Assembly: GCA_013368325.1 (NCBI GenBank)
Contig: JAACJK010000002.1
Span: forward strand, 1,178,001-1,242,000
DNA: 64,000 bases
Reading direction: 5' to 3'
From: Ephemerocybe angulata
Lineage: Eukaryota > Basidiomycota > Agaricomycetes > Agaricales > Psathyrellaceae
Numbering within the stretch: position 1 is the stretch's first letter; the number at the start of each line of letters is the position of its first letter. The position numbers and the translations under genes were made by a program. This document shows, piece after piece, positions 25,911-36,541 of the stretch. A model generated the notes under the pieces. It was not told the origin of the DNA, made no database searches, and was given only the letters and a program-made list of their open reading frames with translations.

Positions 25911-28385
25911 ATGCCCGCCTCCTCTTCCCCAGACACTGAGCCTGGGGCTCGCGCTGGGTCGCGAGCATCAGCTTCTGTATCGAAACCCGAGAATAACCCT
26001 GTTTCGCCCGCCACAGACCCTCCCAAGGTTGAAGCCACCAAGCCTCTACCCTCCTCCACTGTCCCGACCAGTAGTGCGAGTCCTGACGGAAGATCAATCC
26101 TTCGTAGATCCCAGGAGAAGTTCGAGGAAATGAAGCATTCGACACCCGTCAAAGCGCCTGTCGCTGGAGATGGGAAGGGGGGCAAGGACAAGGCTCTCCT
26201 CAAAGCCAATCTAAAGGAAATCCCAACTTACAGCAAAGACTTTCTCCTGAACCTTTACAAAGACGCCATACCACCTGGGAAGATCACAGCGTTTCTGGAA
26301 GAGTCTCCGCTGTACGACGGGGAGCGTTGGGTTACTATTCCGGAAGTCGCCAAGGAGGAGAAAGACCTGTACGAGCCCTTTCTAAAGGTCGTTCAGGCTA
26401 TCCTTTCCGGCCCAGGAAAGCCCGAGGACGGCATGTTAAGCACCCGCAAAGCAATTGATACGCACGACACAGCGTTTGTCCACTACACCCCCCCTAACCC
26501 TACAACGCTGGACGGCTATACCATTACAAAGCCCGACTTGGCTATCCTGGCCACTGGACCGTCTTTTGAGGAGCCCCTTCCCCAGGAAGGCCAGGAGAGA
26601 GTGCCCGGTTACATGATCGGCTATAGCAATGTTGTTGCAGTGTTTGACTTCAAACGCAACAAGGGCGACGCGAAGATGAAGCAGGTCACACAATTGGCGG
26701 TCTACTGCAGGTATGATTTTTACTGTGGGATGGCACAGCTACAGTACTGACGACCGTTTTTAGGGAGATCTTTTTCAGTCAGCCCAATCGCCAATTCGTT
26801 CGCGCGCTCATCATCACCGAGACCAAATTTCGTCTACTCCATTTCGACCGGAGTGGCGCATATGTGACAAGATATCTCAAAATCAAAGAATACCCCATTG
26901 TCTTTGTTCGGCTTGTCCTCGCACTTTCTTCTCACAACGAGAGGCTTGTGGGCCTTGACACCAGCATCCAGTGGACTGTCGGAGCCGATGGCCGCAAAAA
27001 TGCTGGGACCATTCGCGTTCGCAACAGCAAACTTCCCAATGGAGCTTCCACGTACAACCTGATTATGGATGAGCCTCCTCTAATCTATAACTCGATTCGC
27101 GGCCCAGGTACCATTCGCTGGAACGCAACGGATGCGAATGGAAATCGCGTATATGTGAAGGATTTATGGAGAGCATTTGGAAGATCCCCCGAGTATAAGC
27201 TCTTGCAGGAGGCTTCCGATGAGAAGGTTCAGGGGGTCCTCACTGATATCCTTGCATTTGAGGACAAAATTGCTCAGACAATGGACTACCGACCCAAGGA
27301 CGTCGTCTCCAGTGATTTCTTCAACCGCATATTTTCGCGTCTAGTGATGAATGCAGCCGGTCCATCCCTCTCGGCATTCACATCCCAGTTGGAAGCAATT
27401 ACTGCGCTACGTGACGCTATTATTGGTGAGTGACAGTTAGCATTATCCTCGCACTAATCACCCATACCTCGCTTCGCTAGGTCACCGCAACCTTCTCACT
27501 GCTGGCATACTTCATAGGGAGATCACCATGGACAATATTCTTATCACCAAGGACAAAGACGGTCGTCCGACTGGTAAGATATGCGACCTTGCTGGGGCAA
27601 TCCCATCCTATGAGAAAGCGGAAGTGTCTGGAGAACCGCGAGAGGTACGCTGAATGCTGTTTTTTTCTCTCAGAATGTCTGACAAATCGGAACTATAGGG
27701 AGAACGCTTATACTTGTCTGCCTCAGTTTTACGAACCTCAATTGAGGAGAGAGAGCTGGCAGCTGTTGTTCACGATTACCTGGACGATCTCGAGGCCTTT
27801 AACTATGTTCTATCCGTTCTTCTCTTCCGATACAAGGGGGTCGGTACAAAGAATCCCCCAGAGGACGAAGGCAGACAAGTAATGGCTAGATGGGAGGTTT
27901 CGTCTGGCTTTGCCGCCTCCCTGGCCAAAATCGACTATCTGAAAGCCGGACCTAAAGTCTGGCAAGTTTCCCCGTTTTGGAGCGAGACCTGTATTCGACT
28001 CTGTTGTGATGTCGGCAAATATTTCCACAAGTTGGCCAAACAGAAGAAAGCCATTCGTAGCGAGAGAGGAGAAGGCGGGGCCGCTATCCGAAAGGAGAAG
28101 CTCAGCCTACTGTACGACGGCATTGACGAGCACTACTCGACCGTTATTGCCCGCTTCGACGTGGCGGTGGCCCAGCTTACTGTCGCTGGTGGCCAAGATC
28201 CTCATTATATTCCTCCACCTTCCCCACCTGCCAACACACGAAAGCGGCGCTACGAGGAAGAAGGACCAACGACTGGTACGAAAAGGGATATAGAGGACGA
28301 CGAGGAGGAGGAGGAGGAGGAGGAGGAGGATGAAGATAAACCCATGGTCAAGCGGCAGAACACGAGTAGGGCACTCTCCAACTAG
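25911..28385 (+). CDS. FunK1-type protein kinase, 770 aa, with HRE in place of HRD
   Basis: Exons 25911-26710, 26764-27425, 27481-27644 and 27699-28385 sum to 2313 nt with consistent phases. The N terminus is disordered. The FunK1 N-terminal region follows (TKPDLAILATGPSFEEP, YSNVVAVFDFKRNK, RALIITETKFRLLHFDRSGA). The kinase catalytic loop reads LHREITMDNILI at 498-509, so the usual catalytic Asp of HRD is Glu501. The metal-binding motif is CDLAGA, with D523. The substrate-loop region GERLYLSASVL and the Asp of VVHDYLDDLEAFNYVL (helix F) are kept. The C terminus has a polyglutamate tract and KKR-like patches, suggesting nuclear location. FunK1 kinases are an expanded, poorly characterised basidiomycete family. 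Activity of this copy is doubtful because of Glu501. Confidence 0.88.
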
Positions 28386-28875
28386 GGCGAGGAAGAATTG
28401 GCCAGCTTTTGTTGGTGTCTAGAGCATGTCAATTGTATCTACCAGCAGGTTGACGCTTAGTTCTGGAGCAATGACAATATAGCAGAGATATTCACATCTT
28501 TTGAGTAGTACATGTATGTCACATGGTCATTTTATCCTAGCTGAGCTCCGTCAATGGATTATTATCCCCTAGATCTAGCAGAATCTGTGGGATCATACTC
28601 TATTAGATTTTCCTCGCAACCTCACGACACGGCAATATACTCGACTCCGGTGGTCATCGGAAGCGTCCAGTCATTCTGTAGCCTGTAGGGGTTCTTTGAA
28701 GTTCCATGCCCAAACTACTATCCCTTAGAGTCCGAAATAGAATGGCGAGTCTTGATATAAAGCTTCCTAGACAATCTGTTTGCTATTAATGAGTAATGCG
28801 GGACTAATAGCTAAGGTCCAAGGTAATAAGGCTTTGTGTAGAATAATATGTCCCTTTAAACAATTGTTAAATACT
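28386..28875. other. Shared 3' region of two convergent kinase genes
   Basis: 490 bp between the stop codons of the two FunK1 genes. The sequence is AT-rich (for example GACAATATAGCAGAGATATT at about 28471 and AATAATATGTCCCTTTAAAC at about 28842) and probably holds both transcript ends. No open frame of interest and no repeat is seen. Confidence 0.5.
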
Positions 28876-31495
28876 CTATGGCGAGACCGAGTCGACAGAT
28901 CGGTGACGCTTGGTGGAGGGTGAGCCATCCTCGGAATCTGAGGATTTCCTCTTGCGAGATCCATCTGTGTCTGATGTAGAACTTGTGGATCGGTGGGCGG
29001 ATGGCGTCTCTTGTTCAGGGGAACTGTTTATCTGCGGTTCGGTTTCACGAGGGGCATCGCCGCCCGGTCTATCGAGGCCCGCTATCGCGTCATCGAACAT
29101 GGAGATGACGGCTGCGTAGTGACCGTCAAGCTCATCGTAGAGATTCTCGAGGAGCTTCTGTCGCTTCTTGGGATCTCGCGTATCGCGGATGTCGGTTTTC
29201 GCGTCACTGAGAGGTAAGATGAATTTGCGAAAGCTATCACACAATTCAACACAGGCAGAGCTCCAGAACGGTGGTATGGGTCGAGTGCTGAGTGCCGTTT
29301 CATCGAGGAAGTTTGCTTTGGAGTATGTGGAGCTTAAACGGTCCTGTTCCCATTGAGCCAATAAGGCCAAGCCTCGAAAAGCATTGGGATGGGGGAGATC
29401 GACCCCTTCAAAGCCATAGAGTAAGTGGCAGAGAACATAGAGAAAAGACTCGAGATCATCGAGATAGTCGCGAGGGAGGGGAGCAATCCGGGTGGATTGA
29501 TCTGAATGTCTCAAAACAGAGACAGACTGATACAGGTGTGTACCCTAGCAGAAGGTTCAGCTCCACCATACGAGAGGTAGGGGAAGATATACCACTTACC
29601 ACTCGGTATTCCGTCAGCAGTCCAGCCGTCGGCCCATCGACTACCATGGCCATATCAAAATCAATCAGGATGCCCCCCGGTCCTTCGTTTGAGTCATCAT
29701 CGCCGAACAGAATGTTGTCCATTGAAACGTCTCGGTGCATGATGCCAGCTTTCAAAAGGTTCCAGTGACCTGAAGAAACGACGTTAACGCTATGAATCAA
29801 GATGGGTGTATGATGCACACCTTTAATAGCATCGCGGAGTGCTACGATTGCCTGCCGCTGGGAAGTAAACCGGTCGAGCGAAGAGCCGTAGCAGGCCATC
29901 GTAACTCGCGACATCGTGCGATTGTGGAATTCGTTCGCCTTGAAGTCGAAGCACTCAGGGCGAAATCTTTTCGTTTGTGTGCGATCGTCTTCGTACGCGA
30001 ACATCTGAGTGACGCCCGCAACGCCCTTCGCTCGATCCAAAAATACGTACTCGGGCACCTGCTCGTCGATGCGCCACGCGTCTTTGAGAATGATGTGTTT
30101 CCCAGCCTTATCCCTCGCACGCCAGCAGACGGTTCCACGGCTTCGCACTACCCGGCACACGATGTGAGGCTCATCCATCCTCAGCTGGTACTTGATGCGT
30201 TTGCCGGATTCGTTGACGGTAGTGATGGTACCTGCGACCTTGGCGCCGTTCCTGATCGTCCACTGCACGGTCGAATCGAGTCCGAGAGTAGCCTCATGTT
30301 GCGAAGAGAGTCCCAGAACGAGCCGGACAAAGGTACACGGGTCATCGTGAATGTTGACGGAGGTGGTCTTGTACGCCCCGCTTCGGTCACAGTGGAGAAG
30401 GCGGACCTGTGTCTCTGTGAGTAGCAGGGAGCGACAGAACAGCCGGTTCAGTTGACGGAAGAAGATCTGTCTGAATGCGAATGGGATTCAGCATTTGAAT
30501 GACGAGTAGATAAAGTTAACCGCTCACCTGTTGTATGCCGCGAGCCGGTCGACCGCAGCCTCATTTGCGTCTGCGTCAGGCTTTACCTCGAAAACGGTTG
30601 CAACATTACTGAATCCGACCGCATTGGGAACGCGCTTCCCTCCGTTAGGAACCCAAGGTTCCGCAAATGAAGGTCCGGTCGCCCTGACGGATATGCTGGG
30701 CCTCGAAGTCTGTGTTGGCTCTTCACAATGAGCAAACGTCGTGTGGCTGGTGTCGACGACCTCCCTAGTCCCCTTCACGTTCCCTAGACCATCGATGATC
30801 GTCTTGATGACCTTTGTAAACCAAACGCGAAGCTGAGTTTCATCCCGAGGTGCGCGAAGTACGCCGGTCCAAGACTTGGTGTTGTAGTCGTACAGAGACG
30901 ACGCCGTGAGGAAGTTCTTGATCCTCCGGTCAGAAGCTGTTCCTTTGTAGAGGTCCTGGAGGCAAGAGCCGTCGACAGTCAAGATCTCGCCAAGGTCCGC
31001 TACCGCAGATTTCCTCTGGGCTTCGAGATAGGCTTCGTCATACTCGTTGTCGCCCTCTTGGTCTTTGGCATGTGGGGAGTCGAGTGAGGAAACGGAATCC
31101 CGGGTAGAAGAGGAACGGAACGAGATCCCATCGACGACGTCTGACGCGCTCGTATTCTCCAGCTCCGGAGTAGCACTTGCAACTTTAAGATGTATCGGAG
31201 AGTCGTCTCGACCAAGATTCGTACGAACTCCCGGGTGGGGATTGCGCCTCTGGCGAGGGCGCGAACCAGCCGGTATGCGAGCCTTTCCAGCTGGTCGCGA
31301 GCGCGGTTGAACCTTCCTGGCCATTTGGGCAGTATTAGGTATTTTCTTTGAGCCACGGGGCTTCATGGTCATGTTGGAATCCTTGTTTTGGAGGGATTTC
31401 GTCGGTGCGGCTGTTGGTTGGCGTTGCGCGTCAGACCGCGTTTGAGAACGCGTCTGAACGCGAGAAACAGCGATTTTGGAGGTGGAGACAGACAT
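28876..31495 (-). CDS. FunK1-type protein kinase, 818 aa, canonical catalytic motifs
   Basis: Exons 30528-31495, 29821-30470, 29600-29769 and 28876-29544 sum to 2457 nt. Intron positions are the same as in the convergent kinase at 25911-28385. The first about 120 residues are Arg/Pro/Thr-rich and disordered. The FunK1 N-terminal region includes SVRATGPSFAEPW and FSNVATVFEVKPDAD. The catalytic loop is MHRDVSMDNILF (HRD at 551-553) and the metal motif is LIDFDMA (Asp576). The activation region reads GTHLYQSVSVLR. Helix F is RDYLDDLESFLYVL. The C terminus is Ser/Lys/Arg-rich (SRKRKSSDSEDGSPSTKRHR), a likely nuclear signal. All residues needed for phosphotransfer appear present. Substrates of the family are unknown. 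Confidence 0.92.
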
Positions 31496-31571
31496 GGTCC
31501 AGAGTTTTAGGCAGATAGCTGTTATAGTTGAAGGAAAGAGCTGGTATTCGAGTCCGCGAGTTCAATCTGAA

Positions 31572-31690
31572 GAACAAAGGGCTTGTGATGGTTGGGAGCA
31601 AGCCGCGATTGCCTTATGCTCCCAATTTGGGGTTGGACCGTGTGAAATATTTCGGCAACACGTTGAGACGCCGGTGCTTACACCACAAGA
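31572..31690. repeat. Duplicated upstream segment (copy at 43351-43468)
   Basis: About 118 bp upstream of the kinase start codon (31495, minus strand) match 43351-43468 almost base for base, from AACAAAGGGCTTGTGATGG to GCTTACACCACAAGA. In the second locus this segment leads directly into the flank of a MYND gene. Here the match is broken at 31690 and resumes at 33529. It shows that the two MYND loci share flank as well as gene. Confidence 0.85.
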
Positions 31691-33528
31691 AATCAGATAC
31701 GAAAAAGAAAAGAAAAGAAAAGAAGAAAAAGGAAAGGGGAGGAAAGGGGGCCTCAGCAGAGGTTTGCTTGCTCACCGGCGGGCCCACCTCACTGTCGTTG
31801 GTTGCTCAGGTCTTCGAGTGCGAAATGACAGCTGATTAGGTTCGTTCCGCGCCCACTTCTTTCGATGTTTGGTTGCCCGAGCAAGGGGCTTGCTCCGAAT
31901 CTAACAGCTGATGGCGAATTCTCGGTATTTGTCGTTGCTTTTATTTCTGATACTCGGCAACTAGTTGCCCGGTGACAGCCAATTTCTCGCGATTTTCAGA
32001 GCTTTTTGATTGGCCGGGGGCCGGCGGCCTGATACTCGGGAGGTGATGATAAGATTGACTGCCAGAGGTTTGGGTGACAGTGCCAGAGACTATGGAGAGG
32101 GGAGGTAATCCTGGGCCCTGGCATCCCTATTTCAGCATTGATTATGAGTCTCTTGGAATTTATGTGTAGCAGCAGTCAGCACCAGATATATAGTAGGCCT
32201 CAAATATACCCTAACCGTCCAGAAATTGTACGGTACACCAATGCGCGCGCGGTTTTGATGAATATCCTTGTTGCAGGGTATTGGGCACACGTATACTCAC
32301 AATCTATCTACCAATGGACTCAGAAAATAAATATACACTACCTCAGATGACATATGGGTGTCCTGTACAATGAACCGTGCTGCATTTGGCTTTCTCAAGG
32401 GAAGATATGGGGCTCGATACCGGTGTGTGTAGGTGAAATCAAAAAGGAAAAAATACTTTCCAAAAAAGGAAAGAAGGAGAGAAGGGGGAAGAGAAAGAGG
32501 GGGGAAGGGAAGGGTATGCCAGGACTTTGAGGAAATGCAGGACGGCACACACCAGACATAGAAACAGCCACAAATTCCATCTTGGGACTGGTTCATATGC
32601 TTTTTCCCATAAGTAGTTGGGAATCCCGGTGCTAATGCCATCACATCAGCACGGTTCGACCTGAATTGCGTCTGGAAGAGGGAATTTGGTGGGTTATTGC
32701 CGAAATCGTCTGGATACCCAACGGATACCCGGCGCTGATTCCGTTAGGTCCGTCGGTCAGATATGTGCGCAGAATCAATGGCTATCATCGTTGCATAATT
32801 GAGTCCTATTCTACAGACTACGGTTACCCTGTATATGATTCTATTCACTGTGTAGACATTTTATGGAGCCTATCCTCATGAAAATGCTCCAAGCTTCCAC
32901 CTCCAAGTGCCCCAAGTGTCCAGCCTCGAGTTGTCAGATGCTTGCACGTTGCTACTGCATCCGCCGTCCGAGGTCACGAAATTGCCAGAGAAGTGAGCTG
33001 TCCACTGGCTGTATAAATATATTCTAGAAGACAGCTAGGAGCGCGAGCTCGATAGCGGCCTGTTATGACCATCTGTGCCCTGGCTCAGAGTGCTCACCTC
33101 GTCGTGTGGATCTGGTGGTTCACCCCCGCCCCTGTCCAAGAGTCTGCCGGTTCGCAGGCCGGGGCACGGGGATCTATGCTGGAGTGGGTCAGAAAAGGTC
33201 GGCCAAAGTAAAAGGGGACTCAACTCACCCAGTTTCGTGATCTCCGAAGCCAGTGAGAGGAACAGACTGAGGATGAGTGAAGGGAGAGAGACGCGTCGCG
33301 TTCATCAGCCCAAAGCGCCCTGAGAAACCTCTACCGAATATAGCAAGTCAGGTGATGATCGAAAATTCAAACTCAGTATCCGCAATCCACTACATACATG
33401 GACAGCGAGCCAGAGATATATGGATGGCGAGGACGGCGGGAGTCGAACTCCCGCTTTGGCATTGCTGACGAGTCTTGGAACTAAAGATGCCGAGTATCAA
33501 TAGTATCATGCTACATAAGTAACAGGCC
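31691..33528. mobile_element. 1.84-kb insertion of unknown type in the duplicated block
   Basis: The sister locus reads ACCACAAGATTTTAAGCGC without interruption (about 43460-43478). Here the two halves are separated by about 1.84 kb. The extra DNA has purine-rich runs (31696-31755, and 32437-32513 with AAAAAAGGAAAGAAGGAGAG) and no long open frame. I see no clear terminal inverted repeats, LTR ends or target duplication beyond two bases. A tRNA T-arm-like hairpin sits near its right end. It may be a nonautonomous element or filler DNA. The alternative, a clean deletion in the other copy, is possible but less simple, because the sister sequence reads smoothly across the site. Confidence 0.5.
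33426..33500 (-). other. tRNA T-arm-like sequence, probable tRNA remnant
   Basis: On the minus strand, GCGGGAGTTCGACTCCCGC (plus 33436-33454) has the shape of a tRNA T stem-loop with a B-box-like AGTTCGACTCC. It is followed by CGTCCTCGCCA, like an acceptor strand plus CCA. GGCAT and ATGCC upstream could pair as an intron-split anticodon arm. However, no matching 5' acceptor strand (GAGGACG) or D arm is found upstream. I therefore call it a remnant or a tRNA-derived piece, not a functional tRNA gene. Confidence 0.3.
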
Positions 33529-33640
33529 CAGATTTTAAGCGCTTCATCCGGAACCTTCAACCACTAATCCTTTCCATAGACTACGTGTCGCCAAGTTCAC
33601 GCAGAATCACGATAGAGTTCATATAACTGTGAAGGCTGAT

Positions 33641-34960
33641 ATGTCTGGGAGGTGGCCAAGGAAGGTGATAACCGACGAGGTGCGACATTCAATACCCCGT
33701 TTGAGACTATCCACTGAATTTCTCCTTAGTTGCTCTCGAGAGCTTCCCAGGGGTCTCCAGCAGACCTTTTCTCCGTCTGTAAAGCACTCATAGATGGCGA
33801 ATTCACACCAGAAGTGGTCCAACTCCCCGCGCTATTCCTGAGGGCAGACCTCATTCCACGCGTCGAGCAGCAGGATCCCCAGGAGATCCAAGACAGGATG
33901 AAACGAGCCGCGACCTCAATATCTATGCTTGCATCTATATTACGCGCTGCAAAGGAAGAACCCGATATCGTGGAAGGTCTTATTGCGTGGGCCCTCGAGT
34001 CCGTCGATGGGATTTGTGGTTGGGCTCGGCTGCTCCTCATTGTCCCTGACGTCGATCCTTATTGGAAGGATGACCTTGTTGCCGCGCATTACAGAAGCGC
34101 GGCTGCCCTGAACCTCTTACTCCATCTCGACCCTAAAGTGTACGGGGCGTTCATTTCGTCGAACGTATTTATCGACTTGGCGATACAGGTCTGGGTGCGC
34201 GAGGGACCGGAAAAAGAGCTCCTGATGGGCGCCGAAAACGGGTCCGTCATCCCACCCTTCCTTTCTTATTGTCTTAGCAAGAAAGAAGGGGTGGAAGCGC
34301 TCGCCGAACGTCTAATTGATCGCAGACTCACCGAGAGGTTCGTCTCGGCTGTTGTGCGCAGAATGCGTCAAGCGTCGCTTGTTAACCTTTCGTCGACCAC
34401 GCCGGAGCAAATCTCTGAGTACGTCACCTACATCAACACCATGACGGCCAGACTCCACGGCTTCAAAAACGACACCATTCAGAAGGCTTTCCGGACGACG
34501 AACTGTATCAAGAACGTTTTTTCCTCTCTGAACGACTTGTCTATCGTTCTCGAGAGGCACGCCCCCAAGAAGCTTCCTCTCCTGGCGGTGCCGATCTTCA
34601 CCCTTACAGCGATCACGGTATTCGAACGTACGCGCGCTGTGCAGAACTGGCGTGACTTCATTGCAGGAAACCTTTTATCCATGCTCTCTCGCGTCGCCCC
34701 TGCTATCCCTCAATCCGACGTGAAGAACACCAAGATCATCTGTTCTACCCTCAGGAATCTCAGTGCATGTGCGTACTTCCCTGTCTTCCTCGCAACCCTT
34801 TCCGAGGCAGTTCCGTCGGGAAGAGTCGAATGTCCCCCGCTGTGTAACGAGACCATCGATTACTGGTGGGGACGACAAATCATTGGCACCCCGAGTCGAC
34901 CTGTACCGGTCTATACAAGATGCCCCTGTCGCGATTTGCGATAATTTGCAGGCAAGCTCA
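33641..34960 (+). pseudogene. MYND-family gene copy broken by an 11-bp deletion and 3' truncation
   Basis: Exon 1 (33641-33664, MSGRWPRK) and exon 2 (from 33730) are nearly identical to those of the intact gene at 43576-45670. At about 34871 eleven bases present in the intact gene are missing (TGGTGGGG|ACGACAAATC). This shifts the frame and gives a stop at 34942-34944. The following splice donor has changed from GTAAGC to GCAAGC. Sequence beyond about 34960 no longer matches, so the MYND finger and C-terminal domain are absent. A truncated helical-domain protein of about 412 residues could still be made. Confidence 0.85.
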
Positions 34961-36037
34961 CTTTTTAATCCTCCTTTGTGCCTATGCGAGATGCCATCCT
35001 GCGCTCTGATGTTATGATTTGTCCTCAGAGAACTCGGTATTTTGCTCACAAAATGGACTTTCATAGCTTTTTCATAGGTGCTTTTTCTCACGGCACCCTT
35101 CATTGTGGCCCCGGCGAGCAGAGGGACGGCATGCGTCCCCCTACCCACCGGAGCCGAGAAGGGTGCTACCGACTACTGACTACGATACAAGTATGCTACG
35201 GGATGTATACTAAGGCGCTGGGTGGACGGGGAGAGTAGCGTGGGCATGGCGAGAATGGATGACATTGACGACGGCGACGGCAACTGACTTGAGGGTGACG
35301 ATGGCAAGTTGGGCAGAGCGACGACAGGGGATGGACGTGGAGAGCAGGGGGGAAAAGCGTGCAAGGGGACAGAACGGATAACGAGGGTAGAGTGGGGGGA
35401 TGACATGAGTGACGACGATAGCAGAGTGATGGGGAGACGGCGGAGGGTCGATGAGCATGGACAGCATAACGATGGGAATCATGGGATGGGTGAGTTCCTT
35501 TTCTCCATGGTATATATAGGCGAAGGTGCGTGCTCTGTTTACTTGATACATATTCTGTGCAGTTTGTTTATTGTGCTTGGCTGCTTACGTCCTTCGGGTC
35601 CACTGTCCGCAAGCATGCTCGGCTATGTGAGCTCCGGTTTCAGAGTCGCTTGCGGCCACTACGCGAGCTCGGTGTCTCTGAGTCGCTCGTAATACTCCCG
35701 TAGGTTACACTTGGTGGTATTACCTTCGTCTGCGCATCGATCCATTGCCTTGCACTGTCGTGTAGAATAGAATAGATATGCATGAATAAACTGGCTTACC
35801 TTGTACATGAACCTGAAAGTGGAATAGGAGCAATTGAGGAGCAAGTCCAGTCACCCCGTAAGATTTACGACAATGAGGTTATTCTGATCGGCACCCTCAA
35901 TGTCATTCTTTCGTAACTGTGCACCGTCGCGCTTGCGGGCCAGCTGCCTCCCCACAGGACCAGGGCGATACTTAACATGGCTCAGCTATTTAGTTCTGTC
36001 TCGACTCACCTAGACTACAGAAAGGGGTATTCAATGG
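34961..36037. other. Intergenic, no supported gene
   Basis: No frame with family-like character and no intron chain is visible. Tracts of GACGATGG/GACGACGG-like trinucleotides occur at about 35250-35300 and 35400-35480. Confidence 0.45.
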
Positions 36038-36292
36038 TCAATGAGCGCAGGTAAGGTCGCCCAAAGCCTTCGCCCTCTCGCACACTGCCCGCCATTGACC
36101 CCGAATCAGGTCATCCCGCATCTCCGAGCCTAGCCCGTAAGTCGTCACGCCGCATCCCACTGTTTCCAAGTCCGCTAGGCTGAATTCCACAGTCCCAAGT
36201 CCACGTCGACCTTCTCGATATACCACCACCCCCAGAAATCCACCTTCCTTCACCACCCCATTCCCCGGACGTCCAAAAATCCACTTTGCCAT
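36038..36292 (-). CDS. Small hypothetical open frame (84 aa)
   Basis: The frame starts with ATG (MAKWIFGRPGNGVVKEGGFL) and reads GTVEFSLADLETVGCGVTTY further on. The composition is balanced and protein-like, unlike the low-complexity frames around it, but I recognise no family and see no neighbouring exons. It could be a small gene, an exon fragment, or chance. Confidence 0.25.
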   Translation of the reverse strand: MAKWIFGRPGNGVVKEGGFLGVVVYREGRRGLGTVEFSLADLETVGCGVTTYGLGSEMRDDLIRGQWRAVCERAKALGDLTCAH

Positions 36293-36541
36293 TCTCGTCG
36301 TTGTTCCCCATCGTTCACGACTACCACCAGGTGGCTAGGCTACGCTTTTCAGCTCGTACTTCGTTCAGCAGCCTCCAGGTCATCTCACCCCACTCACTGG
36401 ATTTTGATACATTTAGGCACAGGCCGCTTCATTCGCTGTGTCTTTGATGTTTGTGAGTGCTCAGTGTTCTTCTTCCGTCTTAGCTCGCCACCTCAAAGAC
36501 ACTCCTAGCCCCTTGCCCAGTGCTCAAGACGCCGATATACC

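Noticed and set aside
28290..28340. GAGGAG repeat as a separate microsatellite feature
   Set aside because: It is the coding tract for the polyglutamate tail of the kinase and stays in frame.
31476..31839. Open frames upstream of the second kinase
   Set aside because: Low-complexity Lys/Glu-rich translations of a purine tract spanning the insertion boundary.
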